From the NCBI GenBank assembly GCA_964600235.1, contig CAZRIV010000001.1, forward strand, positions 124,001 to 188,000: a stretch of 64,000 nucleotides of DNA. Direction: 5' to 3'. This DNA comes from MWEI01 sp964600235 (lineage in GTDB: Bacteria; Desulfobacterota; Desulfomonilia; UBA1062). Below the pieces are notes generated by a model. That model was not told where the DNA came from. It saw only the letters and a program-made list of their open reading frames with translations, and made no database searches. Both the position numbers and the translations under genes were made by a program. Shown here one piece after another: positions 42,326-51,963 of this stretch (position 1 is the first letter of the stretch; each line of letters begins with the position of its first letter).

Positions 42326-43073
42326 CGCTTTCATCAGGGCCGATGCCGTTTCCATGCGCTTCGGCCAGACCGAGGCTGTCAGTGAGACTACCCTGGAGGT
42401 AGATAAAGGGACCATCTTCGGACTCGTTGGTTCCGACGGGGCCGGTAAATCGACCCTGCTCCGGATGATCGCCACCATGATCAGGCCCACCTCGGGCACT
42501 ATTTCCGTGGGTGGACTGGACGTGACTACCGAACGATCAAAGGTGAAGCCCCTTATCGGTTACATGCCCCAGCGCTTCGGACTCTACCAGGATCTGAGCG
42601 TGGAAGAGAATATGGATTTCTTCATGGACATCTTCGGCATACGCGGCAGGGAACGGAGGCTCAGGAAGGAGAAATACCTGGGTTTTTCAAACCTCCTGCC
42701 ATACCTTGACCGTCTGGCCGGGAACCTCTCGGGCGGCATGAAACAGAAGCTTGGCCTTGCATGCGTTCTGGTGCATGAGCCCCAGGCGCTTATCCTCGAT
42801 GAGCCCACCAACGGGGTTGATCCGGTCTCGCGCCAGGAATTCTGGGATATCCTGCTGCAGATGAAGCAGGGCGGCATGACCATCATGGTTTCCACCGCCT
42901 ATCTGGACGAGGGTGAACGATGCGACCTGCTGGGCCTCATGCACAAGTCGCACCTTCTGACCGTGGCCACGCCATCAGAGATCCGTTCCGGGCACGAATC
43001 CCTGGAAGAGGCCATAATCAACCGCATCACCTCAGTGGACAGGGGACTCATCCATGACACCTTCAAGAGATGA
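42309..43073 (+). CDS. ABC exporter ATPase 1 (YbhF N-half-like)
   Basis: ATPase of 254 aa. Walker A is GSDGAGKST, the signature NLSGGMKQKLGLAC, Walker B LILDEPTNGVDP and the H-loop region MVSTAYLDE has Tyr in place of the usual switch His. That substitution resembles the N-terminal half of E. coli YbhF. The gene overlaps both the adaptor gene before it (17 bases) and ATPase 2 after it (20 bases). Confidence 0.93.
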   Translation: MPTLNSAFIRADAVSMRFGQTEAVSETTLEVDKGTIFGLVGSDGAGKSTLLRMIATMIRPTSGTISVGGLDVTTERSKVKPLIGYMPQRFGLYQDLSVEENMDFFMDIFGIRGRERRLRKEKYLGFSNLLPYLDRLAGNLSGGMKQKLGLACVLVHEPQALILDEPTNGVDPVSRQEFWDILLQMKQGGMTIMVSTAYLDEGERCDLLGLMHKSHLLTVATPSEIRSGHESLEEAIINRITSVDRGLIHDTFKR

Positions 43074-43806
43074 TGCGATCTTTGTAAGCGACCTTGAAAA
43101 ACGCTTCGGTGAATTCGTCGCCGTCAACCGAATCTCGTTTACCGTGAAGAAGGGGGAAATCTTCGGTTTCCTGGGCAGCAACGGCAGCGGCAAGTCCACC
43201 ACCATCCGCATGCTCTGCGGCATCATCACCCCCACGTCGGGTCAGGGTTTTGTGGCAGGGTACGACATTCTTACCCAGGCCGAAGAGGTGAAGCACTCCA
43301 TCGGCTACATGTCGCAGAAATTCTCGCTCTATGAAGACCTTACACCCTTTGAAAACATCAGATTCTACATGGGGCTCTACAGCGTTCCCTCCAGGGAGTG
43401 GAAGGACAGGATGGATTGGGTTCTGGATATGGCCCGGCTCGGCGAAGTGAAGGACCGCCTCACCAGAGAGCTTCCCCAGGGCTGGAGGCAAAGGCTGGCA
43501 CTCGGGTGTGCATTGCTCCACAAGCCCGAAATCCTTTTTCTCGATGAACCCACTTCCGGGGTGGACCCCATCACCCGAGCCCACTTCTGGGATTTCATCG
43601 GCGAAATCGCAGGTCAGGGCATAACGGTCTTTGTCACTACCCATTACATGGACGAGGCACTTAACTGCGGACGCATCGTCATGATAGACCTTGGCAACAT
43701 AGTTGCCCAGGGAAGCCCCATGGAGATCGTATCCCGAGTATGCCCGGACAAGCCGGATGCAGACCTCAACGATGCCTTCATAACACTCATGTCCAGGGTG
43801 CCCTGA
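43054..43806 (+). CDS. ABC exporter ATPase 2 (YbhF C-half-like)
   Basis: ATPase of 250 aa with GSNGSGKST (Walker A), a Gln/Glu signature ELPQGWRQRLALGC instead of LSGGQ, LFLDEPTSGVDP (Walker B) and FVTTHYMDEA (intact H-loop). The unusual signature is typical of the C-terminal half of YbhF-type ATPases. The two ATPases would pair as a heterodimer whose sites are both modified: the first in the switch His, the second in the signature. Its stop overlaps the start of the first permease gene. Confidence 0.93.
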   Translation: MTPSRDDAIFVSDLEKRFGEFVAVNRISFTVKKGEIFGFLGSNGSGKSTTIRMLCGIITPTSGQGFVAGYDILTQAEEVKHSIGYMSQKFSLYEDLTPFENIRFYMGLYSVPSREWKDRMDWVLDMARLGEVKDRLTRELPQGWRQRLALGCALLHKPEILFLDEPTSGVDPITRAHFWDFIGEIAGQGITVFVTTHYMDEALNCGRIVMIDLGNIVAQGSPMEIVSRVCPDKPDADLNDAFITLMSRVP

Positions 43807-44939
43807 TGAACCCGCGCAAGATCAATGCCGTCATGCGCAAGGAGTTCACTCACCTCACCAGGGATCCCCGCAGCCTCATCCTTGCCTTTATCATACCCTT
43901 GAGCCTCATCCTGCTCTTCGGTTATGCATTGAGCCTGGACGTCGAAAATGTGGAAACCGTCGTGGTGGATTATGACCGCACGGCCATGAGCCGAGACCTC
44001 ATAAAGCACCTTGATGCCTCGGTCTACTTCCGGGTGAAGGCGTATGCCAGCACCGCAGTTGAGGCAGGCGATTTCCTCGACCGCGGCACGGCGGCAATGG
44101 GCATCATCATACCGCCTGGATTTTCGCGCGACTTAAAGGCGGACCGTGTCTCACCCATCCAGGTGATCATGGACGGCAGCGACCCTAATTTCTCAAGTAT
44201 TGCAAGGGGTTATATCAACAGCTTCGTAGCAGGTTACAACAACCGGCTCCTGCTGGGCTTTCTGAACAGAAACGGCATGGAGGGGATAAAACCACCCGTA
44301 GAGGGCCGCATCAGGGTCTGGTTCAACGAGGACCTTGAGAGCAGGAAATTCATCATACCGGGACTCATTGCCGTGATCATCATGATTGCAGGTGCCATGC
44401 TCACCTCTCTGGTGATAGCCCGCGAATATGAGAACGGCACCATGGAGACCATCAAGTCGCTGCCCCTTTCCGCGATTGAACTGCTCCTGGGCAAGTCCAT
44501 ACCCTATTTTTTCATAGCGCTGATCAATGTCTTCATATCAGTTCTGCTCGGTCAGCTGCTTTTCGGTGTGGTCATGAAGGCCAATTTCTGGCTCATGATC
44601 TTTGGTTCATCGCTCTATATCTTCGTGGCCCTCACCCTGGGGCTGCTCATCTCAACGGCTGCAAAATCGCAGCTTATGGCAAACCAGGGGGCCATACTGC
44701 TTACTTATCTCCCGTCTCTTCTCCTCTCGAACTTCGTGTTCCCCGTCACGAACATGCCGACAGTTCTCCAGGTCTTCAGTTATGCCGTCCCAGCCACCTA
44801 CTACATAGATATCTTAAGCGGCATCTATCTGAAGGACCTTGTGTTCACAGAGCTCTGGCATGATTTTGCCGTGCTCGGGTTGATGTTCATCCTCCTTTCG
44901 GCATTGAATGTAGTGCTGCTCAGGAAGGAGGGCCTATGA
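43806..44939 (+). CDS. ABC-2 type exporter permease (YbhS-like)
   Basis: Permease of 377 aa with one N-terminal helix, a periplasmic domain (about residues 45-180) and five or six C-terminal helices. Typical pieces are MRKEFTHLTRDPRSL, RVWFNEDLESRKFIIPGLI and REYENGTMETIKSLPLS. The ATG shares a base with the preceding stop (TGATG); an upstream in-frame ATG lies inside ATPase 2 and is unlikely. Works with the neighbouring permease as a heterodimer. Confidence 0.92.
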   Translation: MNPRKINAVMRKEFTHLTRDPRSLILAFIIPLSLILLFGYALSLDVENVETVVVDYDRTAMSRDLIKHLDASVYFRVKAYASTAVEAGDFLDRGTAAMGIIIPPGFSRDLKADRVSPIQVIMDGSDPNFSSIARGYINSFVAGYNNRLLLGFLNRNGMEGIKPPVEGRIRVWFNEDLESRKFIIPGLIAVIIMIAGAMLTSLVIAREYENGTMETIKSLPLSAIELLLGKSIPYFFIALINVFISVLLGQLLFGVVMKANFWLMIFGSSLYIFVALTLGLLISTAAKSQLMANQGAILLTYLPSLLLSNFVFPVTNMPTVLQVFSYAVPATYYIDILSGIYLKDLVFTELWHDFAVLGLMFILLSALNVVLLRKEGL

Positions 44940-46057
44940 GCTGGATGAGGATCAGAGAACTGGTACGCAAGGAATTCATCGTCCTGTTCAGGGATGAGAA
45001 GAACCGTCGTCTGCTCGTCATGGCCCCCATCATCCAGATCCTTGTCTTCGGCTATGTCGTGAATTACGACATCCAGGACATCCGCATGGCGATACTTGAT
45101 CAGGCAAGAACCAGCGAGAGCAGGGGGCTCATCGATGCCTTTGAAGGGAACAAGACCTTCAGGGTCGTTTCCTGCCCCGGGAACGCTGCTGATCTCGAGC
45201 AACTGCTCGTCAGGGGCAGGGTGGATATCGCAATGAAGATCGCTCCGGACATGACCAGCCGTATCAGGCAGGGCAGTACCTCGGACGTGCAGATACTAGC
45301 AGACGGCAGCATGAGCAACATGGCCTCGGTAAGGATCGCGTATACCGTCATGGTGCTGGATGCTTTCAACCAGGACATGATCAGGGAGATGAAAGGGCAA
45401 AGCCTGGATTACGGCCGAATAGACGCCCGCATCAGGGCCTGGTACAACCCCAACATGGACAGCCGGAACTTCTTTGTCCCGGCCATCGTGGCCTTTGTGG
45501 TCATGCTGCTGTCCCTGCTGCTCACCTCCATCGCGGTGATCAGGGAAAAGGAATCTGGCACCCTGGAACAGCTCATCGTGACACCCCTGAAGCCTGTCGA
45601 AATGATCCTTGGAAAGACTATCCCCTACATCATCATTTCGCTCGTTCAGATGATCGTGGTAACGATCCTGGCCAAGGTATGGTTCGCTGTCCCCTTTGCA
45701 GGCAGCATGCTGCTTCTGTTCTTCGCCACCTGCCTGTTCCTGCTGAGTACGCTCGGGGTAGGTCTCTTCATCTCCACAGTCTCGGCCACCCAGCAGCAGG
45801 CCATGATGACTACCTTCTTCTTCATCCTGCCGTTTTTCATGCTCTCGGGCTTTGTCTTCCCAATAGCCAACATGCCCGTGGTAGTCCAGTGGCTGTCCTG
45901 TCTGAACCCGTTGAGGTTCTTCCTGGTCATTCTCAGGGGAATCTTCCTCAAGGGGGTGGGGTTCACCATCCTATGGCCTCAATTCCTGGCGCTCACCGTA
46001 CTGGGTATTGTGCTGTTTGCCGGTGCAATCAGGAGATTCCATAAAAAGCTCGACTAA
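44936..46057 (+). CDS. ABC-2 type exporter permease (YbhR-like)
   Basis: Permease of 373 aa, paralogous to the preceding one: RKEFIVLFRDEKNRRLL, RAWYNPNMDSRNFFVPAIV and REKESGTLEQLIVTPL, with the same helix layout. Its start overlaps the preceding stop by four bases. It is the last gene of the operon regulator - adaptor - ATPase - ATPase - permease - permease. No outer-membrane channel is encoded here, so the exporter must borrow a TolC-like protein. Confidence 0.92.
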   Translation: MSWMRIRELVRKEFIVLFRDEKNRRLLVMAPIIQILVFGYVVNYDIQDIRMAILDQARTSESRGLIDAFEGNKTFRVVSCPGNAADLEQLLVRGRVDIAMKIAPDMTSRIRQGSTSDVQILADGSMSNMASVRIAYTVMVLDAFNQDMIREMKGQSLDYGRIDARIRAWYNPNMDSRNFFVPAIVAFVVMLLSLLLTSIAVIREKESGTLEQLIVTPLKPVEMILGKTIPYIIISLVQMIVVTILAKVWFAVPFAGSMLLLFFATCLFLLSTLGVGLFISTVSATQQQAMMTTFFFILPFFMLSGFVFPIANMPVVVQWLSCLNPLRFFLVILRGIFLKGVGFTILWPQFLALTVLGIVLFAGAIRRFHKKLD

Positions 46058-46117
46058 AGGGTTCACATTCATATGCAAAACAGGATTCATTCTATCCGGT
46101 TTTGCGGCATGATCAGT

Positions 46118-46567
46118 CTATTCTCTGACAACCATCACCGGTGCTTTTGCAGCGCGAACCACCTTGTCGGTAACGCTTCCGATGAGGTGCTTGAAAATAC
46201 CCTTGCTCCCATGGGACCCGATGATGATGAGGTCGCTTCCGGTCCTGAGCTGCTCATCCAGTATCACCTCGGCAGGAGCGCCTTTCTTGAGGTCATAATC
46301 GATCTCCACGGTCCGCGGTCCTTTCAAGGAGCTCGCCTCTTTCACGAGCATCTCTTTTGACCTCTTCATGCTTTCTTCCTCGAGATGTTCGACATCCTCT
46401 TCCCTCAGGCAGTAGTCCGCTGCACACTGCTGGATCTTCTCATCCACAACATGAAGCAGAACAACCTTGGCATTGTACTTCTCTGCCAGATCAACGGCCT
46501 TTTCCAAGGCCATATCAGAAGATTGAGAGAAATCTGTCGGGACAAGTATGGTCTTCGGAGTAAACAT
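46118..46567 (-). CDS. Universal stress protein, UspA family
   Basis: A 149-aa UspA-fold protein: TILVPTDFSQSSDMAL at the start and the ATP-binding loop GSHGSKGIFKHLIGSVTDKVVRAA near the end, which matches the G-2x-G-9x-G-S/T pattern of ATP-binding members. Such proteins are induced on growth arrest and stress. A very strong ribosome site (AAAGGAGG) precedes it, and a potential alternative RNA structure lies in the leader. Confidence 0.93.
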   Translation of the reverse strand: MFTPKTILVPTDFSQSSDMALEKAVDLAEKYNAKVVLLHVVDEKIQQCAADYCLREEDVEHLEEESMKRSKEMLVKEASSLKGPRTVEIDYDLKKGAPAEVILDEQLRTGSDLIIIGSHGSKGIFKHLIGSVTDKVVRAAKAPVMVVRE

Positions 46568-46569
46568 TT

Positions 46570-46612
46570 TATCCTCCTTTCATGAAGAGGATATTACAGG
46601 TGATATCCTCTT
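46570..46612 (-). promoter_or_regulatory. Leader hairpin that could compete with the ribosome site of the stress protein gene
   Basis: In the minus-strand transcript AAGAGGATAT (46612-46603) pairs perfectly with ATATCCTCTT (46594-46585). The second arm can instead pair through TATCCTC with GAGGATA (46576-46570), which contains most of the Shine-Dalgarno region. The two pairings exclude each other, which would make translation conditional. Structure-based inference only. Confidence 0.5.
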
Positions 46613-46837
46613 TATCTATTGCCCTGAACCTCTCACCAACCCTTCCATTTCTCTATATATATTCTGATGATCGCACACTGTTAATAGATTCACGTTGAAG
46701 GATTGGGATTGATTCAGGGTCTCAACACGCCGCGAATACCGGCATCCCCTTGCGGCTTGCACATCGGCTTATTGAGGTTTATCATAATCATCGAATTTTG
46801 TGGTTGAGTTGACAAGAACACTCAAGGAGGAACTTGG

Positions 46838-49276
46838 ATGTCATGCAGGATTCCTTATGAAAAGCTCCGGTACATCTGCAAACCCTCTGTGTTCAGATGC
46901 GCAGACAGCAGAGGCGCCAAACCTCTCCAGACCATTCTGGGACAGAAAAGGGCTCTCAAGGCGCTCGACTTCGGGTTGAGGATCCAGAACAAGGGCTTCA
47001 ACATCTATGTCTCGGGGCATGCCGGTTCCGGGAGAAAGACGGCATTGAGGCGTTACCTGCTGGATCTCGCGAAAGAAAAGCCGACCCCGCCGGACTGGTG
47101 CTATGTGAACAATTTCAAAGACCCGTACCGGCCCAATGCCATATCAATGCCTGCAGGCATGGCACGGGAATTCAGCCATGATGTCGATCTTCTCGTAAAG
47201 GCGGCGCGCAAGGCCATCGTCAAGGTTTTCGAAAGCGAGGAGTATGCAAACCGGAGGAGCAATACGGCCAAGAAGTTCCAGGAACAGCGCGAGGAGCTCT
47301 TCAGCAGGATCAATGAAGAAGCCCGCAAGAATGATCTTCTCATCCAGGCTACCCCCATGGGCCTTCTGGCAATACCCATCGTGGATAACCGCCCCATGAA
47401 CGAAGATGAATTCCGTGCCCTTGACAAGAAGACGCAGATCGCCTTTTCCCGAAGACAGGCAAAACTGCAGGAAAAAATCAAGAAGGCCGGCCGCCAGCTT
47501 GCCGTCCTCGAGAAGAAGACGACCGAGATGATAGCGAAGCTGGACCAGGATGTTACGTCCTACACCCTGGATAACCTTATGGATGACCTCATGGAGAAAT
47601 ATCGCAGGCAGCCAGGTATCACCTCCCACCTGAAGGCCATGCATGAGGACATGGTGGAGAACCTTGCCCTGTTCAGGGGTGATGAACAGAAAAAAGAGGA
47701 GGGTCCCGAGGCATCTTTTGTCGTGGATGGCGAACTCAGGTTCAGAAAATACAAGGTCAATGCGGTCGTGGACAACTCGGAATTGAAAGGCGCCCCCATC
47801 GTCATCGAGATGAACCCGACCTACAACACCCTGTTCGGAAGGATTGAAAAGGAGTCTCAATTCGGGACACTCATAACCGATTTCACCATGATCAGGGCAG
47901 GTTCCCTGCACCGTGCAAACGGTGGTTATCTCATAGTCCCGGTCGAGGATGTCCTCCTGAACGTCTTCTCCTGGGAAAGTCTCAAACGTGCCATACGCAA
48001 TCGTGACATCCGCATAGAGGAGGCTTATGAACGCCTGGGTTTCATGATCACGAGAAGTATCATGCCCGAACCCATTCCATGGGATGTCAAGGTCATCCTC
48101 ATTGGTACGCCCTATCTGTACTATCGGCTCTATGAACTTGATGAAGATTTCCAGGATCTTTTCAAGGTCAAGGCCGACTTCGATACGGTTATGGAGCTCA
48201 ATGATACGAATATACGGAGCTATGCCTCCTTCCTGTGCAACCTCTGCGAAGTGGAAAACCTTCACCATTTCGATAAGAAGGCAATCGCAAAGGTGGTCGA
48301 GCACAGCTGCAGGCTGGCATCCGATCAGGAAAAGCTCTCGACCAGATTCGGCGAGATAGCCAATGTGATCCGCGAAGCCAGTTTTTATGCCACGCAAGAG
48401 AATGTCGCGCTCGTGCGTGACTCTCACGTGAACCAGGCCGTTGAAGAACGCTTCCTCAGGTCGAATCTCCTCATGGAAAAAACAAAGGAGATGATCGGGC
48501 AGGGCGTGATAAAAATTGATGTGGAAGGTGAAAAGGTGGGGCAGATCAACGGCCTTTCCATTATCGACCTCGGCGATATCATGTTCGGCAGACCAAGCAA
48601 GATTACCGCAAGCATAGAACCCGGCCATGACGGGCTCATAGACATAGAGCGCGAGGCCAGACTCGGAGGGCCTATCCATACGAAAGGAGTAATGATCCTT
48701 TCGGGATTTATCGCTCAGACCTATGCAAAGGACAAGCCCATCAGCCTTTCTGCCAGACTCGTATTCGAACAGAGTTATTCGGGCGTGGAGGGAGACTCGG
48801 CATCATCGACCGAGCTCTATGCCCTTCTGTCAGCCTTGTCCGGCAAGGCCATAAAACAGGGGATCGCGGTTACCGGATCGGTGAACCAGAATGGAGAGGT
48901 ACAGGCCATCGGCGGTGTTAATGAAAAGATTGAAGGCTTTTTCGAGGTTTGCAAGGTCATGGGACTCACCGGTGATCAGGGGGTCATCATTCCGCAGAGC
49001 AATGCAAGAAACCTCATGCTCAAGGACGAGGTGATCGAAGCGGTCAAGGCAGGGAAATTCAGCATATACAGCGTGGGCCATATTGATGAAGGCATAGAGA
49101 TCCTTACCGGTGTCAAGGCAGGCCGGAGGCTCAAGTCAAACAGGTTCGCGCCAGGCACCATACACGGCCTGGTTGATAAGGAACTCCGCCGCCTGGGAGA
49201 GACGTGGGTAAACTATTCCGATATGCGTACCTCATCTCGAAAAAAGAGAACTATCAGGAAATCGAACAAGCTATGA
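46838..49276 (+). CDS. Lon-like ATP-dependent protease (AAA_32 / LonB-type family)
   Basis: An 812-aa protein with an N-terminal ATPase-like region, a long helical insert (about residues 110-280), an AAA-type core with the DNGYL-like ANGGYLIV segment, and a C-terminal S16 protease domain (about 570-780). The catalytic Ser lies in EGDSASST and the Lys in NEKIEGFFEVC. The P-loop reads GHAGSGRKT, with Arg where Lys normally follows the last Gly, as is common in this subfamily, so ATP use may differ from classical Lon. CAAGGAGG lies before the ATG. Distinct from the housekeeping Lon by length and domain order. Confidence 0.88.
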   Translation: MSCRIPYEKLRYICKPSVFRCADSRGAKPLQTILGQKRALKALDFGLRIQNKGFNIYVSGHAGSGRKTALRRYLLDLAKEKPTPPDWCYVNNFKDPYRPNAISMPAGMAREFSHDVDLLVKAARKAIVKVFESEEYANRRSNTAKKFQEQREELFSRINEEARKNDLLIQATPMGLLAIPIVDNRPMNEDEFRALDKKTQIAFSRRQAKLQEKIKKAGRQLAVLEKKTTEMIAKLDQDVTSYTLDNLMDDLMEKYRRQPGITSHLKAMHEDMVENLALFRGDEQKKEEGPEASFVVDGELRFRKYKVNAVVDNSELKGAPIVIEMNPTYNTLFGRIEKESQFGTLITDFTMIRAGSLHRANGGYLIVPVEDVLLNVFSWESLKRAIRNRDIRIEEAYERLGFMITRSIMPEPIPWDVKVILIGTPYLYYRLYELDEDFQDLFKVKADFDTVMELNDTNIRSYASFLCNLCEVENLHHFDKKAIAKVVEHSCRLASDQEKLSTRFGEIANVIREASFYATQENVALVRDSHVNQAVEERFLRSNLLMEKTKEMIGQGVIKIDVEGEKVGQINGLSIIDLGDIMFGRPSKITASIEPGHDGLIDIEREARLGGPIHTKGVMILSGFIAQTYAKDKPISLSARLVFEQSYSGVEGDSASSTELYALLSALSGKAIKQGIAVTGSVNQNGEVQAIGGVNEKIEGFFEVCKVMGLTGDQGVIIPQSNARNLMLKDEVIEAVKAGKFSIYSVGHIDEGIEILTGVKAGRRLKSNRFAPGTIHGLVDKELRRLGETWVNYSDMRTSSRKKRTIRKSNKL

Positions 49277-49319
49277 AAATATAGGATGAATGATCGGTGT
49301 AAACAGTGCAGGCGATCTT

Positions 49320-50297
49320 TCAATGGCCGTCAGACCCGAAGCTTTTCGATCTTCGACTGCGTTCATCAGGTGAGAGTAGGCAGTTCAATGCACACTCGAC
49401 ATCGCACCTCCCGTCGCATGGTTCCACGTGTATCGTCACGTTCGCAGAGGGAAACCGCCCGTAGATCATGCGCGTGATGTCATCCGTGATGCTGTGCGAC
49501 TCTTCAACGCTCATGTCCGGATCGACCAGCATATGAAACTCGATAAACCTTATGCTGCCGGCCTTTCTGGTCTTGAGCTTGTGATAGCCGTTCACCTTCG
49601 GGTGCATGCTCGCGATAAGATCCTTGATCTCGTCCCTTTCAGCAGGTGGCAGGGTGTGGTCCATGAGATCTCTTGACGCTTGAAGGGTGAGTTCCCACGC
49701 AGCATGGATGATGAGCAGCGCCACGGCTATGGCCGCTACCGGGTCGATCCAGTTTAGTGGCACCCCAGGCATGATTCGTGCTCCCAGCCAGATCAGAAAA
49801 AGCCCTGCCATGACGCCGGCGGAGGTATATACATCCGTCCTCAGGTGCCATGCATCGGCCTTGAGGGCAACAGAATCCGTCTTGTTTCCAATGTCAAAGA
49901 GTCTCTCTGACACGAGGATATTAACAATGCATGATACGAGCATGACGCCGACGCCCCATGAGGCATTATCAAGAGGCTGCGGCTCCATAAGACGCTTGAT
50001 CGCCTCATAGATGATCCATACCGCTGCCAGGAAGATGAGCATTGCCTCGACGCTCCCGGATATGTTCTCAAGCTTTCCGTGTCCGAAGGGATGCTCCTTG
50101 TCAGCTGGCTTACTTGAATTCTTGACGGAAAAATATGCAATGAGGGCGGCGATGAGATCAACCCCGGAGTGGATGGCTTCTGAGATAATGGATACCGATC
50201 CGATCATCATGCCGACTACAACCTTCATGACGATCAGAGAACTGTTTGAAATAATGGATAGTCTTGCAACAGAGACCTTTTCGTTTTGAGATTCCAT
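49320..50297 (-). CDS. Cation diffusion facilitator (CDF) metal exporter
   Basis: Metal/proton antiporter of 325 aa with six helices. Metal-site motifs are HSGVD (helix 2) and DAWHLRTDVYT (helix 5), i.e. the HxxxD / DxxxD pattern of Zn- and Fe-type members, followed by a cytoplasmic ferredoxin-like domain (MHPKVNGYHKL, VTIHVEPCD). The tail is Cys-rich (CDGRCDVECALNC), which could bind metal. Start at 50297 (MESQNEK); the frame is open further upstream. It converges on the Lon-like gene with a 43-base gap. Confidence 0.92.
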   Translation of the reverse strand: MESQNEKVSVARLSIISNSSLIVMKVVVGMMIGSVSIISEAIHSGVDLIAALIAYFSVKNSSKPADKEHPFGHGKLENISGSVEAMLIFLAAVWIIYEAIKRLMEPQPLDNASWGVGVMLVSCIVNILVSERLFDIGNKTDSVALKADAWHLRTDVYTSAGVMAGLFLIWLGARIMPGVPLNWIDPVAAIAVALLIIHAAWELTLQASRDLMDHTLPPAERDEIKDLIASMHPKVNGYHKLKTRKAGSIRFIEFHMLVDPDMSVEESHSITDDITRMIYGRFPSANVTIHVEPCDGRCDVECALNCLLSPDERSRRSKSFGSDGH

Positions 50298-50523
50298 CTT
50301 TTTCACCCGGACAGCTACATGTCTACCGCTTGAATGTATATCAGATATTTGCAATAAGTGCACAGGGATATGTCTTGAGGGTCTGCAGGCTATAAGGATC
50401 GGGCTGGGGTCATCGTGGCTGGAAATAAATGTTCATCCATCATGCGAGGGTCTTTATCCGCTTGAATAATCGTCCACGTTTTAGTACGCATGTTCGGGGA
50501 AGAAATAATTCGAGGAGGTACCC

Positions 50524-51858
50524 ATGAAAGGCTCAAGGGCGACGATACAGATTGTTCTTGTGATAATACTCATTGTCTCGCTTACAGGGGTGATCTACTT
50601 TTATCTCGAATGGGAGAAGCCTTCAATAACACTGGGCAATCCTGTTTCGAGCATAGGTAATTTCAGGGATGTATCCATACGTTTCCAGGATAAACGAAGT
50701 GGCTTAAGGGATCTCAAGGTAGCCATCATCCAGAACAAGCACGAGTTTGTAATAGCATCTGAACAGATCCCCTATAAAGGAACTTTTGACAAGACGCTCT
50801 CCATAAAGATCGTACCCAGGGACCTGAGGATCAAAGACGGGGAGGCGCTTCTCGTGGTCAAGGCCACGGACTTCTCGCCATTGAAGAACACAACCGAACA
50901 GCAGACAAAGATCACCGTTGACTCCACGCCCCCACGGATAACCCTGCTGACACATGCCCACAACATCAACCCTGGCGGCACATGCCTCGCCATCTATCGT
51001 GTCAGCAAGGCAGTGAGGACAAGTGGTGTAAAGTGCGGCGATACCTTCTTCCCTGGTTATCTTGTCCAGGGCCAGGCAAAACCCTACTACGTCTGTTATT
51101 TCGCCGTGCCCCGTGATGTGAACAGAGGCACGCCCATAGCGGTCACGGCCCAGGACAGGGCACTCAACACGGCCATTGCGGGCATACCCTTCTATATCAG
51201 GAGTGTACGGCCGTTCAGGAATGATACGGTCACGGTGGGTGACAGCTTTGTTCAGCAGAAGACCGTTGAATTCCAGGAGCAGGACACCAGGCTTTCCGGA
51301 AAATCGCCCTCGGAGGTGTTTGCATTCGTGAATACCCAGATCCGCAAGGAAAATGATGAGAAGATACTCTCCATCGTAAAAAAGACGGACAGCAAACAGA
51401 ACTGGCAGGGAATCTTCCTCAGGATGAAGAACTCGGCACCCAGGGCCCTTTTCGGTGATGCGCGCACCTATGTCTACCAGGGCATAGAGCAGGGGACCAG
51501 CGTCCACCTGGGGGTTGACCTGGCATCGACGAGCCAGGCCCCGGTGGAAGCCGCCAATACCGGCACAGTGCTTTTCGCCGATTTTCTGGGCATCTACGGT
51601 AATTGTGTCATCATCGATCACGGCCAGGGCATCTCAAGCCTCTACGCCCATTTGAGTTCCCTCGCGGTAAAGGAAGGCGATCCCGTATCAAAGGGCCAGG
51701 TTGTCGGAAATTCTGGGGCCACCGGCTTTGCCGGGGGAGACCATCTCCACTTCAGCATGATCGTGGGCGGTGTCTTCGTAGACCCCAAGGAGTGGTGGGA
51801 TCCCCACTGGATCAGGGACAATGTGGAGAAGAAATTCGCCCTGGCCAGGACTTTATAA
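50524..51858 (+). CDS. M23-family metallopeptidase, membrane-anchored
   Basis: A 444-aa envelope protein with an N-terminal signal anchor (about residues 8-27), a long beta-rich region (30-300, Ig-like pattern with repeated TxxD strands) and a C-terminal LytM/M23 peptidase domain. Zinc ligands are in HLGVDLA (HxxxD) and DHLHFS (HxH), so the enzyme looks active. It probably cuts or remodels peptidoglycan cross-links in the periplasm. GAGGAGG precedes the ATG. Confidence 0.92.
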   Translation: MKGSRATIQIVLVIILIVSLTGVIYFYLEWEKPSITLGNPVSSIGNFRDVSIRFQDKRSGLRDLKVAIIQNKHEFVIASEQIPYKGTFDKTLSIKIVPRDLRIKDGEALLVVKATDFSPLKNTTEQQTKITVDSTPPRITLLTHAHNINPGGTCLAIYRVSKAVRTSGVKCGDTFFPGYLVQGQAKPYYVCYFAVPRDVNRGTPIAVTAQDRALNTAIAGIPFYIRSVRPFRNDTVTVGDSFVQQKTVEFQEQDTRLSGKSPSEVFAFVNTQIRKENDEKILSIVKKTDSKQNWQGIFLRMKNSAPRALFGDARTYVYQGIEQGTSVHLGVDLASTSQAPVEAANTGTVLFADFLGIYGNCVIIDHGQGISSLYAHLSSLAVKEGDPVSKGQVVGNSGATGFAGGDHLHFSMIVGGVFVDPKEWWDPHWIRDNVEKKFALARTL

Positions 51859-51963
51859 GATCTTATCCTCAAGGTATGATACCCGGTTCGTATCCGTGCG
51901 GCATGGTTACGGGCCATGAGCCGTGCGAGGCGGGAGAAATCAGGGTTATTATGTCCGGCCCGG

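Noticed and set aside
47144..48679. 511-codon antisense frame opposite the Lon-like gene (also long antisense frames at 5515-6687, 16635-17702 and 60002-60814)
   Set aside because: Each is a complete shadow of a gene with strong family motifs on the other strand; no ribosome site or domain pattern.
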